A stretch of 60,494 bases of DNA from Verrucomicrobiota bacterium (lineage in GTDB: Bacteria > Verrucomicrobiota > Lentisphaeria > JABSQK01 > JAJFLO01). Made by a program: the position numbers and the translations under genes. Positions 8,513 to 17,583 of this stretch are shown here, piece by piece. The stretch covers positions 1-60,494 of the forward strand of contig JAJFLO010000274.1 of assembly GCA_021772675.1 (NCBI GenBank). The letters run 5' to 3'. How positions within the stretch are numbered: position 1 is the first letter of the stretch; every line of letters starts with the position of its first letter. The notes beneath the pieces were generated by a model. That model ran no database searches, was not told the DNA's origin, and worked only from the letters and a program-made list of their open reading frames with translations.

Positions 8513-9769
8513 ATGGATTATAAATACGAACTTGATCATATAGGGGAAAATGCAAAAAGAGCCTTTAAACCACTGAGTATTGCACCAACAGATGAAAAAA
8601 ATAGTTGCTTAGCCTCAATTGCCTCTCGACTCATAGATGACAAAGGAACCATACTCGAAGCAAATAAGATAGATATACATAATGGTGAACAAAATAACCT
8701 GAACGATGCGTTGTTAGATCGGCTTAAACTAACGTCTGATCGGCTCGAAGATATTGCTAAGGGTGTAGAGGAAATTATTCAATTAGATGATCCAGTCGGA
8801 AAAATGGACAATGAATTTAAGCTATACAACAATTTGGTTGTTAAAAAAGTTCGGGTAGCACTTGGGGTTATTGGTATTATTTATGAATCGAGACCCAATG
8901 TCACAGTTGACGCTGCGGCATTGTGCTTGAAAGCGGGCAATGCTGTAATTCTTCGAGGAGGTTCTGAATCAATACATTCTAATAAAGCATTGGCTCAATC
9001 GATGGCTTCGGCCATACAAGAAAGCAATTTTAGCAGGTTTTCTGTTCAGTTGTTGCCGTGGACAGATCGTGAGGCAGTTTCACGTCTGCTCAAGTTAAAT
9101 GAGTATATTGATTTAATTATACCCAGAGGTGGCGAAGGTTTAATAAAATTTGTCGCTGAAAATGCAACCGTACCCGTCGTAAAACATTATAAAGGAGTCT
9201 GCCATATTTTTATTGACAAAGATGCTGATACAGACATGGCACTTTCAATTGTAGAGAACGCAAAATGTCAACGTCCTGGAGTATGTAATGCAGTTGAAAC
9301 AGTTTTAATTCACAAGAAAATTGCAGATAACTTGGTAAGCCCTTTGGCACAATGTTTAACACTGAAGGATGTGGAACTTCGCGGAGATGAAAGATTTTGC
9401 GCCTATATTCCTTCAGCGAGACTCGCGACTGAAAACGATTGGTATGAAGAGTACTTAGATAAGATACTTTCAATTAGAATTGTTGATAATATTGATGAAG
9501 CGATTGCACATATTGCCACTTACGGCTCAGCACATAGTGACGCAATCATCAGTGAAAATCAGGATGCCTGCGATAAATTTTTGCATGAAGTCGACTCAGC
9601 GGTTGTTTATGTTAATGCTTCTACCCGGTTCACTGACGGTGGGCAGTTTGGCATGGGAGCGGAAATCGGTATAAGCACTGATCGAATACATGCTCGTGGC
9701 CCTATGGGGATCAATGAATTGACAACCTACAAATTCAATGTCATCGGTACTGGTCAAATTAGAAAATGA
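8513..9769 (+). CDS. proA: Glutamate-5-semialdehyde dehydrogenase (gamma-glutamyl phosphate reductase)
   Basis: Second step of proline synthesis: NADPH-dependent reduction of gamma-glutamyl phosphate. The 418-residue protein has the ProA signatures YESRPNVTVDAAALCLKAGN at about 124-143 and QRPGVCNA, with the catalytic cysteine at C258. The C-terminal FTDGGQFGMGAEIGIST block is also conserved. It starts 12 bases after the TMTC-like gene. No proB is nearby. Confidence 0.97.
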   Translation: MDYKYELDHIGENAKRAFKPLSIAPTDEKNSCLASIASRLIDDKGTILEANKIDIHNGEQNNLNDALLDRLKLTSDRLEDIAKGVEEIIQLDDPVGKMDNEFKLYNNLVVKKVRVALGVIGIIYESRPNVTVDAAALCLKAGNAVILRGGSESIHSNKALAQSMASAIQESNFSRFSVQLLPWTDREAVSRLLKLNEYIDLIIPRGGEGLIKFVAENATVPVVKHYKGVCHIFIDKDADTDMALSIVENAKCQRPGVCNAVETVLIHKKIADNLVSPLAQCLTLKDVELRGDERFCAYIPSARLATENDWYEEYLDKILSIRIVDNIDEAIAHIATYGSAHSDAIISENQDACDKFLHEVDSAVVYVNASTRFTDGGQFGMGAEIGISTDRIHARGPMGINELTTYKFNVIGTGQIRK

Positions 9770-9842
9770 ATAACCCCGAGGACATGTTAAGTTTCATGGT
9801 AATCACTTATTAGGTATTTATTCGATCTACACCAATGTTAGA

Positions 9843-10610
9843 GTGAAAAAGAGGCAATTACAAAAAAATAGAGTGGATATTCTTCTCGTAGAGCAGGGAT
9901 ATTTTGAAAGTCGGAATAAGGCTACCGCAGCCATTATGGCTGGGAAGGTTCGAGTGGGAGCCGATCATATGGTTAATAAGGCCAGTGAACTCTGGAACTC
10001 TGAAACAAAATTTATTCTTGAAACCCCGAGCCCATATGTAGGTAGAGGCGCGCTTAAACTGTTGCCTGCATTAAAAAAATATCAACCAAATTTAATTGGC
10101 GCAATCGGACTCGATATCGGTGCATCAACAGGTGGTTTTACCGATGTTTTATTGCAAAATGGCATCGACAAAATTTACGCTGTAGACGTTGGCTATGGGC
10201 AATTGCATTCGAAAATCCGGGATAATCCACGGGTCATATGTTTAGAAAAAGTGAATGCTCGCTATCTTTGTAAAGATCAGATTCCTGAAAAAATCGACAT
10301 TGTGACAATGGACGTATCTTTTATTTCGACGACAAAGATTTTTCATGCAATTGATCAACTAATTAATCCAGACGCATGGATATTCACCCTAATTAAGCCT
10401 CAATTCGAAGCCGAAAAAAATCAAATTCCCAAAGGAGGCGTTATCAAATCTCAATTATTAAGAGAGCGGATCATTGCAAAGATAACAGGTTTTATCAAAC
10501 TTAATTTTTCCTGGACCATTATTGAATTTATAGAGAGTCCAATCAAGGGGGCAAAAGGTAATATTGAGTATATGGGTATATTTAGGCCAATATCAAAAAT
10601 AATTCAATAA
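9843..10610 (+). CDS. tlyA: TlyA family rRNA (cytidine-2'-O)-methyltransferase
   Basis: A 255-residue protein with an N-terminal S4 RNA-binding domain (about residues 8-65) and an FtsJ/RrmJ-type Rossmann methyltransferase domain. LDIGASTGGFTDVLL is the SAM-binding motif, followed by VDVGYGQLH and MDVSFIS. TlyA enzymes 2'-O-methylate cytidines in 16S and/or 23S rRNA; some members were first described as hemolysins. The start is GTG: the nearby ATG at 9835 runs into a stop at once. Confidence 0.92.
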   Translation: MKKRQLQKNRVDILLVEQGYFESRNKATAAIMAGKVRVGADHMVNKASELWNSETKFILETPSPYVGRGALKLLPALKKYQPNLIGAIGLDIGASTGGFTDVLLQNGIDKIYAVDVGYGQLHSKIRDNPRVICLEKVNARYLCKDQIPEKIDIVTMDVSFISTTKIFHAIDQLINPDAWIFTLIKPQFEAEKNQIPKGGVIKSQLLRERIIAKITGFIKLNFSWTIIEFIESPIKGAKGNIEYMGIFRPISKIIQ

Positions 10611-10737
10611 AGTTCCAAAAAAGGTTTGACAACTACTCCATTTGGCACATAACTTACTCATTTTGCCATTGATTTATCGAAAAAATCACACCGAATCCAT
10701 AATTTATATAACCCAAATCTAAATAAGTTTATCCGTA

Positions 10738-12552
10738 ATGACCGAAAACCAAACAATCGAAAAGACAGAAAACAACTACCCTAACTTTCTTGATTTATCC
10801 AATTTGCCTAGCATGGATGATCTACTGGGCGAATCAGATGACAAATTTTTAGGCGAGGGATCTATTGTTAGTGGCAAAATCGTTGATAAACGAGACAGTG
10901 GATTGATTATTGACATAGGTTACAAAGCTGAAGGGTTTATACCTAAAGATGAATTTTTGGACTGGAAATCGGCTAATATTGGAGATGAGATTCAGGCTAT
11001 ACTAGAAACTATGGAGGACGATACGCACTGCATGCCTATTTTGAGTGTTCAAAAGGCCGTAATGCAGCAGGCATGGGATGGATTTATCCAAAAGCATAAA
11101 GAAGGCGAAATCATAAAAGGTTTAGTAAAGAACCGCGTCAAGGGGGGCTTCATAATTGATGTAGGCCTTGATGCCTTTTTGCCCGGATCACAGGTGGATA
11201 TTGTGCCTGTTAAAAACATGGACGATTTAATTGGGAAAGAGTATGACTTAAAAATACTAAAAATTAATACAGAACGGCGAAATATTGTTGTCTCCCGTCG
11301 TGAGATATTAGAAGAAGAAAAATCGCGGCAACGTGCGGTAATTATGTTAGAAATATTGCCGGGCCAGATCCGCAAAGGTGTCGTGAAAAATATAACTGAC
11401 TTTGGTGCCTTTATTGACATGAATGGAATTGATGGATTGTTACATATAACTGACATGTCATGGGGGCGTATTTCGCATCCGTCTGAAATGCTTGAATTGT
11501 ACCAGGAGGTCGAAGCCGTTATTTTGGATGTCGATCGAGAAAAAGAGAGAGTTTCCCTCGGCTTGAAGCAAAAGAAAACAGATCCATGGGACTCTGTAGA
11601 AGAACGCTATCCCGTCAAGACGAAAATCAAGGGCAAGGTAGTCAATGTCATGCCTTATGGAGGATTCATTCAGCTAGAAGAGGGGGTCGAGGGACTAATT
11701 CATATTTCGGAGATGTCCTGGACCAAGCGAATTACGCGGGCAAGTGAGGTGTTGGAGGTTGGTCAAGAAATTGAAGCCGTTATACTGGAAATTCAACGAG
11801 AGACCAAAAAGATTTCGCTTGGCTTGAGGCAGACTATGGAGAATCCGTGGGACCTTGCCGCAAAAAAGTACCCAACAGGAACACAAATAAAGGGGAAGGT
11901 CAGGAATATAACTTCATATGGAGCATTTATCGAAATTGAAGAGGACATCGATGGGATGGTACATGTTTCCGATATGTCATGGACGCGAAAGATAAACAAT
12001 CCTGCGGAGGTTCTGACTAAGGGAGACGATGTTGAAGCGATCGTGTTGGATATCGATCCACAGCAGAAGCGAATTTCACTTGGCGTAAAGCAGCTCGAAG
12101 AAGACCCATGGGAAAAAATCGATGAAATTTTTAGAGTAGGAGATTCTGTGAAGGGGACGGTGCGCAAACTGGCAAATTTTGGTGCCTTTATCCAATTGAA
12201 TCACGATATTGACGGGTTAATTCATATTTCTCAGATTAGTAATGATCGCATCGATAAGATTAATGATGTGTTTAAAATTGGTGATGAAGTTGAGACGCAA
12301 ATTATTAAAATTGATGCGAGCGAACGGAGGATTGGATTGAGCCAAAAATCAATAGACGAACCGGTCCCCGTCAAATCCGAGAAAAAGGGTGACTCTCCTA
12401 AGATTAAAACGGGCAACGACAATATGAAACCAGGGGCGCAAATGGTCGATGTTGGTAACATTTTTGATAATGCAATTGAAGCGAGCGAACAGCAACAGCA
12501 AGAGAAGCCCGAGTCAGAGAGTAATGAAAAAAGCGGGGTAGACGAAAATTAA
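10738..12552 (+). CDS. rpsA: 30S ribosomal protein S1
   Basis: A 604-residue protein with six S1 OB-fold repeats, each opening with a G..(I/V).G.V pattern, at roughly residues 40, 122, 206, 293, 380 and 467. Repeats 3-6 are the most regular (ITDFGAFIDM, MPYGGFIQL, ITSYGAFIEI, LANFGAFIQL). S1 binds mRNA on the 30S platform and promotes initiation. The C-terminal about 60 residues are charged and glutamine-rich, probably disordered. tRNA-Thr follows 37 bases downstream. Confidence 0.96.
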   Translation: MTENQTIEKTENNYPNFLDLSNLPSMDDLLGESDDKFLGEGSIVSGKIVDKRDSGLIIDIGYKAEGFIPKDEFLDWKSANIGDEIQAILETMEDDTHCMPILSVQKAVMQQAWDGFIQKHKEGEIIKGLVKNRVKGGFIIDVGLDAFLPGSQVDIVPVKNMDDLIGKEYDLKILKINTERRNIVVSRREILEEEKSRQRAVIMLEILPGQIRKGVVKNITDFGAFIDMNGIDGLLHITDMSWGRISHPSEMLELYQEVEAVILDVDREKERVSLGLKQKKTDPWDSVEERYPVKTKIKGKVVNVMPYGGFIQLEEGVEGLIHISEMSWTKRITRASEVLEVGQEIEAVILEIQRETKKISLGLRQTMENPWDLAAKKYPTGTQIKGKVRNITSYGAFIEIEEDIDGMVHVSDMSWTRKINNPAEVLTKGDDVEAIVLDIDPQQKRISLGVKQLEEDPWEKIDEIFRVGDSVKGTVRKLANFGAFIQLNHDIDGLIHISQISNDRIDKINDVFKIGDEVETQIIKIDASERRIGLSQKSIDEPVPVKSEKKGDSPKIKTGNDNMKPGAQMVDVGNIFDNAIEASEQQQQEKPESESNEKSGVDEN

Positions 12553-12589
12553 TCGTACAATAGAAGCTTTCAGGACAGTATTTTCTTGA

Positions 12590-12665
<76 letters not shown>

Positions 12666-12818
12666 ACGTTTTTTTCGCAATTCTATAAAGAAAATCACAA
12701 TTTTGATTTTGAAATATCTTAAATATGATGTATAACTTGTGTTCCCTTTTTTTACTTTGTTTGAAAATTGGAATAAAAATTTATTGTAAAATACCCATAA
12801 AATTTGGAGGACAATTCA

Positions 12819-14024
12819 ATGGCTAAAGAAGTTTTTGAGAGAAATAAACCGCATATGAACATTGGTACTGTTGGTCATGTGGATCATGGAAAAACAACGC
12901 TCACTGCAGCGATAACAATGATGCTGTCGAAAAAATTTGGAGGTGACTCCAAATCATATGCAGAGATTGATAATGCGCCTGAAGAGCGAGAACGTGGGAT
13001 AACGATTAATACTGCACACGTTGAATATGAAACTGAAAAACGTCACTACGCTCATGTTGACTGCCCAGGGCATGCAGACTATGTAAAAAATATGATCACT
13101 GGTGCCGCACAAATGGATGGAGGTATTCTTGTAATTGCAGCTACAGATGGTCCGATGGCGCAAACCCGTGAACATATCTTATTAGCTCGTCAAGTTGGTG
13201 TTCCAGCGCTTTGTGTATTTGTCAATAAAGTTGATCAAGTTGATGATGAAGAATTGCTTGAACTTGTAGAGTTAGAAATACGTGAACTTCTTTCGAAGTA
13301 TGAGTATCCTGGTGATGATATTCCACTAACTTTTGGATCAGCATTAAAAGCATTGGAAGCAATGGAAGCAGGAGATGACGGTGGGGCGGAAGCATGTAGG
13401 CCCATCGTGGAATTGATGAATAATGTTGATAATTATATTCCCGAACCTGAAAGGGTATTGGATAAGCCATTTTTGATGCCGATCGAAGACGTTTTTTCTA
13501 TTGAAGGCAGAGGAACTGTTGTAACAGGTCGTTGTGAGCGTGGTATTGTCAAAACCGGTGAAACAATCGAAATTATTGGAATAAGAGACACCTTTAAAAC
13601 AACTGTAACAGGAGTTGAAATGTTCCGCAAAATTTTGGACGAAGGTAGAGCAGGAGATAATATTGGCTGTCTCCTACGCGGAACGAAGAAAGAAGACGTG
13701 GAAAGAGGACAAGTGCTTGCAGTTCCGGGTACCATTACGCCTCACACTAAATTCAAAGCAGAAGTTTATGTGCTAAGCAAAGAGGAAGGTGGGCGTCATA
13801 CGCCATTCTTTAATGGTTACAGGCCTCAATTTTATTTTAGAACAACAGATGTCACTGGGGTTGTCACTCTTCCTGAAGGGACGGAAATGGTAATGCCTGG
13901 AGATAATGTGTCAGTCGAGGTGGAATTAATTTGTCCTATCGCTATGGAAAAAACACTTCGATTTGCAATTCGTGAAGGTGGCAGAACCGTAGGTGCTGGT
14001 CGAGTTACCGACATTGTTCAATAA
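12819..14024 (+). CDS. tuf: Elongation factor Tu
   Basis: GTPase delivering aminoacyl-tRNA to the ribosome. The G-domain motifs [16 protein letters not shown] and NKVD are intact, and domains 2 and 3 are complete, giving 401 residues. I start at ATG 12819 ([12 protein letters not shown]) because the in-frame TTG at 12804 lies in the Shine-Dalgarno sequence (TTGGAGG). A weak promoter (TTGAAA at 12761, TGTAAA at 12785) can be imagined upstream. tuf is here, before rpmG-secE, instead of between fusA and rpsJ; those two genes are adjacent further on. Confidence 0.98.
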   Translation: MAKEVFERNKPHMNIGTVGHVDHGKTTLTAAITMMLSKKFGGDSKSYAEIDNAPEERERGITINTAHVEYETEKRHYAHVDCPGHADYVKNMITGAAQMDGGILVIAATDGPMAQTREHILLARQVGVPALCVFVNKVDQVDDEELLELVELEIRELLSKYEYPGDDIPLTFGSALKALEAMEAGDDGGAEACRPIVELMNNVDNYIPEPERVLDKPFLMPIEDVFSIEGRGTVVTGRCERGIVKTGETIEIIGIRDTFKTTVTGVEMFRKILDEGRAGDNIGCLLRGTKKEDVERGQVLAVPGTITPHTKFKAEVYVLSKEEGGRHTPFFNGYRPQFYFRTTDVTGVVTLPEGTEMVMPGDNVSVEVELICPIAMEKTLRFAIREGGRTVGAGRVTDIVQ

Positions 14025-14134
14025 TTTTATTTGTGCAGTATTGAGGATAAGTAATAATTTGTACCTAGGTATAAATTATAAATTTTACTCGCGTGTTTTA
14101 ATTTATCAGTATCACTAAATATAGATGAAATTTT

Positions 14135-14287
14135 ATGGCTAGAGACATAATTACATTGGCTTGTACGGATTGCAAACGTCGTAACTATACCACGACAAAA
14201 AACAAGAGATTAATTCCGGGACGTTTAGAATTAAAAAAGTTTTGCAAATTTGAATGTAAGCATACACTTCACAGGGAGACTCGTTAA
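14135..14287 (+). CDS. rpmG: 50S ribosomal protein L33 (zinc type)
   Basis: A 50-residue protein beginning [20 protein letters not shown]. Four cysteines in two CxxC-like pairs (CTDC and CKFEC) mark the zinc-binding form of L33. Its place between tuf and the tRNA-Trp/secE/nusG genes is the usual one. Confidence 0.95.
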   Translation: MARDIITLACTDCKRRNYTTTKNKRLIPGRLELKKFCKFECKHTLHRETR

Positions 14288-14357
14288 TACCATGTTAATC
14301 CCCTTTGGATTACAGCAACATTTTCAAAGGCTTCCAGTGGCGCTACAAAATTTCTAC

Positions 14358-14433
<76 letters not shown>

Positions 14434-14494
14434 GGTCAATATTGAATTCAATGTTACGTATAGTATTAATTTTTATATCAGAAATAAATAACAA

Positions 14495-14692
14495 ATGACA
14501 AATCCAATTCCAGGTATCCGGCAGTTTTACGAAGAAACAATTCAGGAAATAAAAAAATGTACCTGGCCCAGTTTTAACGAGTTGTTCGAGTCAACAACAG
14601 TTGTAATTTTATCCTTGATACTATTAACCGTTTTTATCTGGCTGATTGATTTACTTAGTCAATGGTTAATTAGGTTTTTCATATTATCTTAG
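14495..14692 (+). CDS. secE: Preprotein translocase subunit SecE
   Basis: A 65-residue protein of the short, single-membrane-span SecE type. The amphipathic N-terminal helix ends with the conserved EIKKCTWPS and is followed by one transmembrane helix (about residues 30-52). SecE clamps SecY in the inner-membrane translocon. It stands directly before nusG, as in most bacteria. Confidence 0.95.
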   Translation: MTNPIPGIRQFYEETIQEIKKCTWPSFNELFESTTVVILSLILLTVFIWLIDLLSQWLIRFFILS

Positions 14693-14784
14693 TGCTTCGT
14701 TATATTCATATTGGCTTCATTAAAGTTAATATACATCGGGGTCCATTCTCAGTTTAATTAAATTTGAATACTCAGGCGATTTCT

Positions 14785-15339
14785 ATGCAGAGTCATGAAG
14801 GTCAATGGTTTGTGGTACAAGCGTTATCTGGTCACGAAATGAAGGTCAAGGGAAGTTTAGACAAACGGATTGAATTGGAAGAATTAGCCGACGTCATATT
14901 TGAAGTCTTAGTTCCGATTGAAAAAGTCACTGAAGTTAAGCTTGGAAAGAAAACGACTGCTAATCGAAAATTTTTCCCTGGTTATATATTGATCAATAGC
15001 AAACTGTATAACGATGACAATACCATAAACGACAAAGTTTGGGCATTTGTAAATGAAACACCAAGTATAATTGGGTTTGTGGGTGGCGAAAAGCCGGCCC
15101 CTCTCAGTGACGACGAGGTTAACGACATTCTCGAACAATTAAACCGAGGTGAAGCGCGTGTCAAGCCGCGAATAGAATTTGATATTGGTGAGACCGTAAA
15201 AATAAAGGACGGTGCCTTTGAAAACTTCGAAGGTAAAATTGAAAATATCGATCCAGACAGAGGTAAATTAAAATTGTCAGTTAGTATTTTTGGTCGCTAT
15301 ACGCCAGTTGAAGTCGAATACTGGCAAGTCGAGCGTTAA
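14785..15339 (+). CDS. nusG: Transcription termination/antitermination protein NusG
   Basis: Binds the RNA polymerase clamp and couples it to Rho or the ribosome. The N-terminal NGN domain (QWFVVQALSGHE to PSIIGFVGG) and the C-terminal KOW domain (VKIKDGAFENFEGKI) are complete. An in-frame TTG at 14764 would add seven residues, but it has no Shine-Dalgarno. The ATG at 14785 has AGG a few bases upstream and gives a 184-residue protein, close to the family norm. Confidence 0.96.
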   Translation: MQSHEGQWFVVQALSGHEMKVKGSLDKRIELEELADVIFEVLVPIEKVTEVKLGKKTTANRKFFPGYILINSKLYNDDNTINDKVWAFVNETPSIIGFVGGEKPAPLSDDEVNDILEQLNRGEARVKPRIEFDIGETVKIKDGAFENFEGKIENIDPDRGKLKLSVSIFGRYTPVEVEYWQVER

Positions 15340-15377
15340 CTTTAGAAGATTGTTACATTTATTAAGGTAAATAGAAA

Positions 15378-15806
15378 ATGGCAAAAAAAGTAACAGGTAC
15401 TATTCGATTACAAATACCCGCAGGTGCAGCTAATCCTGCACCTCCAGTAGGACCTGCATTGGGACAAGCTGGTGTAAATATCATGGAATTTTGCAAGCAG
15501 TTTAATGCTGCGACACAGGGTGACACTGGGATGATTATACCTGTTGTTATTAGTGTATTTGCCGATCGGTCATTTGCATTCATAACAAAATCGCCCCCAG
15601 CTGCAATATTAATTAAAAAGTCAGCCGGTTTAGCTGCGGGATCCGGTAAACCAGGGCTTGAGAAAGTAGGACAAATTACCCGTTCGCAGCTTTTGGAAAT
15701 AGTGCGAACTAAAAAGGAAGACCTGAATGCACGTAATGATGAGGCCGCAGTTAATATTATCGCCGGTACAGCAAGAAGTATGGGGATCGAGGTGATTGAT
15801 GGGTAA
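15378..15806 (+). CDS. rplK: 50S ribosomal protein L11
   Basis: A 142-residue protein with the signature [20 protein letters not shown] and a C-terminal rRNA-binding domain ending [13 protein letters not shown]. It binds the GTPase-associated centre of 23S rRNA. Its stop overlaps the start of rplA by eight bases, so translational coupling is likely. Confidence 0.98.
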   Translation: MAKKVTGTIRLQIPAGAANPAPPVGPALGQAGVNIMEFCKQFNAATQGDTGMIIPVVISVFADRSFAFITKSPPAAILIKKSAGLAAGSGKPGLEKVGQITRSQLLEIVRTKKEDLNARNDEAAVNIIAGTARSMGIEVIDG

Positions 15807-16494
15807 AAGTAAATTGTATCAAGATCAACTAAAATCATTTGATCAAAACGTTTTTTATTCTTTGGACAAGGCAATTTCAATTTTGAAAGAAATGGCTCAT
15901 GTAAAGTTTGACGAAATGGTAGATATCAGTTTTAAACTTGGAATTGATCCAAAGCAATCCGATCAAATGATCCGTGGTGCCTTGTCGTTACCCCATGGTA
16001 TTGGAAAAGATGTCCGCGTTATTGTTATCGCGACAGATAACGCTGCAGATGAAGCTAAAGCTGCTGGAGCCGATGAGGTTGGATTTGATGAATTATTGGA
16101 TAAAATAAAAGGGGGATGGCTGGATTTTGACACGATGATTGCCACTCCGATGGCAATGCAAAAAGTACGTACGCTGGGTCGGGTACTTGGGCCTAGGGGG
16201 TTAATGCCAAATCCAAAAACAGGAACCGTAACAGATAACCCGTCGGCTGCCGTCAGAGAAGCAAAGGCTGGACGCGTTGAATATCGTTCTGATAAGACAG
16301 GTTGCGTACATGCCTATGTCGGTAAAGTATCCTTCGCAGCTGATGCTCTAAAAGAAAATGCAACCACATTAACCAATGCATTGTTGCGGGCGAGGCCAGC
16401 TGGTGCAAAAGGGACTTATGTCGTAAGTTGCACCATTTCTTCGACAATGAGCCCCGGCATAAAAGTTGATACTAAAGAGTTTATTAGAGGATAA
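15799..16494 (+). CDS. rplA: 50S ribosomal protein L1
   Basis: A 231-residue protein with the signature [20 protein letters not shown]. It forms the L1 stalk and in many bacteria represses translation of the L11-L1 mRNA. The start is ATG 15799 ([10 protein letters not shown]) with GAGGTG upstream; the adjacent in-frame TTG at 15796 is less likely. It overlaps rplK and ends one base before rplJ. Confidence 0.97.
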   Translation: MGKSKLYQDQLKSFDQNVFYSLDKAISILKEMAHVKFDEMVDISFKLGIDPKQSDQMIRGALSLPHGIGKDVRVIVIATDNAADEAKAAGADEVGFDELLDKIKGGWLDFDTMIATPMAMQKVRTLGRVLGPRGLMPNPKTGTVTDNPSAAVREAKAGRVEYRSDKTGCVHAYVGKVSFAADALKENATTLTNALLRARPAGAKGTYVVSCTISSTMSPGIKVDTKEFIRG

Positions 16495-16495
16495 A

Positions 16496-17020
16496 ATGAG
16501 AACAGAAAAAATTCAACTTTCATCTTATGTTTCAAATTTGATCAAAACCTCGTCATATCTCTTTTTTATTAGTTATAAGGGAATGAACGTTGAACAATTT
16601 AGCAGCCTTCGGAATCAACTTTTTTCGAATGGATCGAATTGTCACGTAGTAAAAAATTCTTTGATAGAGATTGGATTAACTAGCGCCGACGTCGAAGTGC
16701 CTGAAGATGAGCAGTTCAAAGGGGACACCGCATTGATTTATGGTAAAGGCGATCCCGGACCCACTGCAAAAGTGATAAAAAATTTCGGCAAAGAAATTGA
16801 ATTTGTGGCTTTTAAATCTGGTGTAATTGATGGGGTATTTGTATCTGGCGAAATGGCCGCCAGTATTGCTGACTTGCCTTCTATTGAGGTGTTGAGGTCC
16901 CAGTTGCTTGGTGTTCTGCAAGCGCCAATGGTCAATCTGGCAGGTGTATTAAATGCCAAAGTCGCAAGTATTGTTTATGTATTGCAAAGCTATCTAAATA
17001 AGAAAGAACAATCATCGTAA
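16496..17020 (+). CDS. rplJ: 50S ribosomal protein L10
   Basis: A 174-residue protein that anchors L7/L12 dimers to the stalk base. The N-terminal rRNA-binding domain contains SYKGMNVEQFSSLR and VVKNSL, and the C-terminal helix binds L7/L12. The start chosen is ATG 16496, one base after the rplA stop and behind AGAGG; an upstream in-frame start would overlap rplA. rplL follows 12 bases later. Confidence 0.96.
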   Translation: MRTEKIQLSSYVSNLIKTSSYLFFISYKGMNVEQFSSLRNQLFSNGSNCHVVKNSLIEIGLTSADVEVPEDEQFKGDTALIYGKGDPGPTAKVIKNFGKEIEFVAFKSGVIDGVFVSGEMAASIADLPSIEVLRSQLLGVLQAPMVNLAGVLNAKVASIVYVLQSYLNKKEQSS

Positions 17021-17032
17021 TGGAGGATAAAA

Positions 17033-17449
17033 ATGGCTGAAGAAGCTGCTAGTGTTCAAGTCCCTGAAGAAATGGGAAAATTTATTGATTATATTGAAAA
17101 ATTAACGGTTCTCGAACTTTCAAGCTTAGTTAAAGCATTAGAAGATCGTCTCGGTGTCACTGCTGCTGCTCCAATTGCCGTTGCAGCAGCCGGTGGTGGC
17201 GCAGTTGCAGAAGGCGGTGGCGAAGCCAAGGAAGAAAAGACAGAATTTGATGTTATTTTGACTAGCTTTGGTGAAAAGAAAATCGCTGTTATTAAGGAAG
17301 TTCGGGGTATTACAGGACTAGGCTTAAAGGAAGCTAAAGATTTGGTTGAAGCAGCTCCAAAAGCTGTTAAAGAAGGTGTCGCCAAAGAGGAGGCTGAGGA
17401 AATTAAATCAAAGATAGAAGCCGCAGGCGGGACAACTGAACTCAAGTAA
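17033..17449 (+). CDS. rplL: 50S ribosomal protein L7/L12
   Basis: A 138-residue acidic stalk protein. It has an N-terminal dimerisation helix pair, an Ala/Gly-rich hinge at about residues 43-66 and the C-terminal factor-binding domain ([20 protein letters not shown]). A strong GGAGGA ribosome site precedes the ATG, as expected for the one stalk protein needed in several copies per ribosome. Confidence 0.98.
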   Translation: MAEEAASVQVPEEMGKFIDYIEKLTVLELSSLVKALEDRLGVTAAAPIAVAAAGGGAVAEGGGEAKEEKTEFDVILTSFGEKKIAVIKEVRGITGLGLKEAKDLVEAAPKAVKEGVAKEEAEEIKSKIEAAGGTTELK

Positions 17450-17476
17450 AATTACCTTTTCTGTATTTGTATTTCT

Positions 17477-17500
17477 GTAAAATACCGATCGGGATTTTAC
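17477..17500. promoter_or_regulatory. 24-base palindrome between rplL and rpoB
   Basis: The segment opens GTAAAAT, has the core CCGATCGG and closes ATTTTAC. It equals its own reverse complement at 22 of 24 positions. It could be an RNA hairpin in the rplJL-rpoBC transcript, modulating the stalk/polymerase ratio, or a DNA operator. The place corresponds to the attenuator/processing region known in enterobacteria. Confidence 0.5.
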
Positions 17501-17509
17501 TCATTTCAA

Positions 17510-17533
17510 GGCGGACAGAGCGATCTGTTCGCC
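17510..17533 (+). promoter_or_regulatory. GNRA-capped hairpin before rpoB
   Basis: Ten base pairs GGCGGACAGA/TCTGTTCGCC (one G-T pair) close a GCGA tetraloop. This is a stable RNA structure 10 bases after the palindrome at 17477-17500 and 50 bases before the rpoB start. No T-run follows, so it is more probably a processing or attenuation structure than a Rho-independent terminator. Confidence 0.5.
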
Positions 17534-17583
17534 ATTTGCATTATCAATCAACATGTGGTTGAAACTCATAACTAAGGGGTACT

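Noticed and set aside
11049-12461. Several minus-strand frames within rpsA
   Set aside because: All are complementary shadows of the S1 repeats, as their mutual likeness shows.
12804-12818. Upstream TTG start for tuf giving [10 protein letters not shown]
   Set aside because: The TTG is part of the Shine-Dalgarno sequence TTGGAGG that serves the ATG at 12819.
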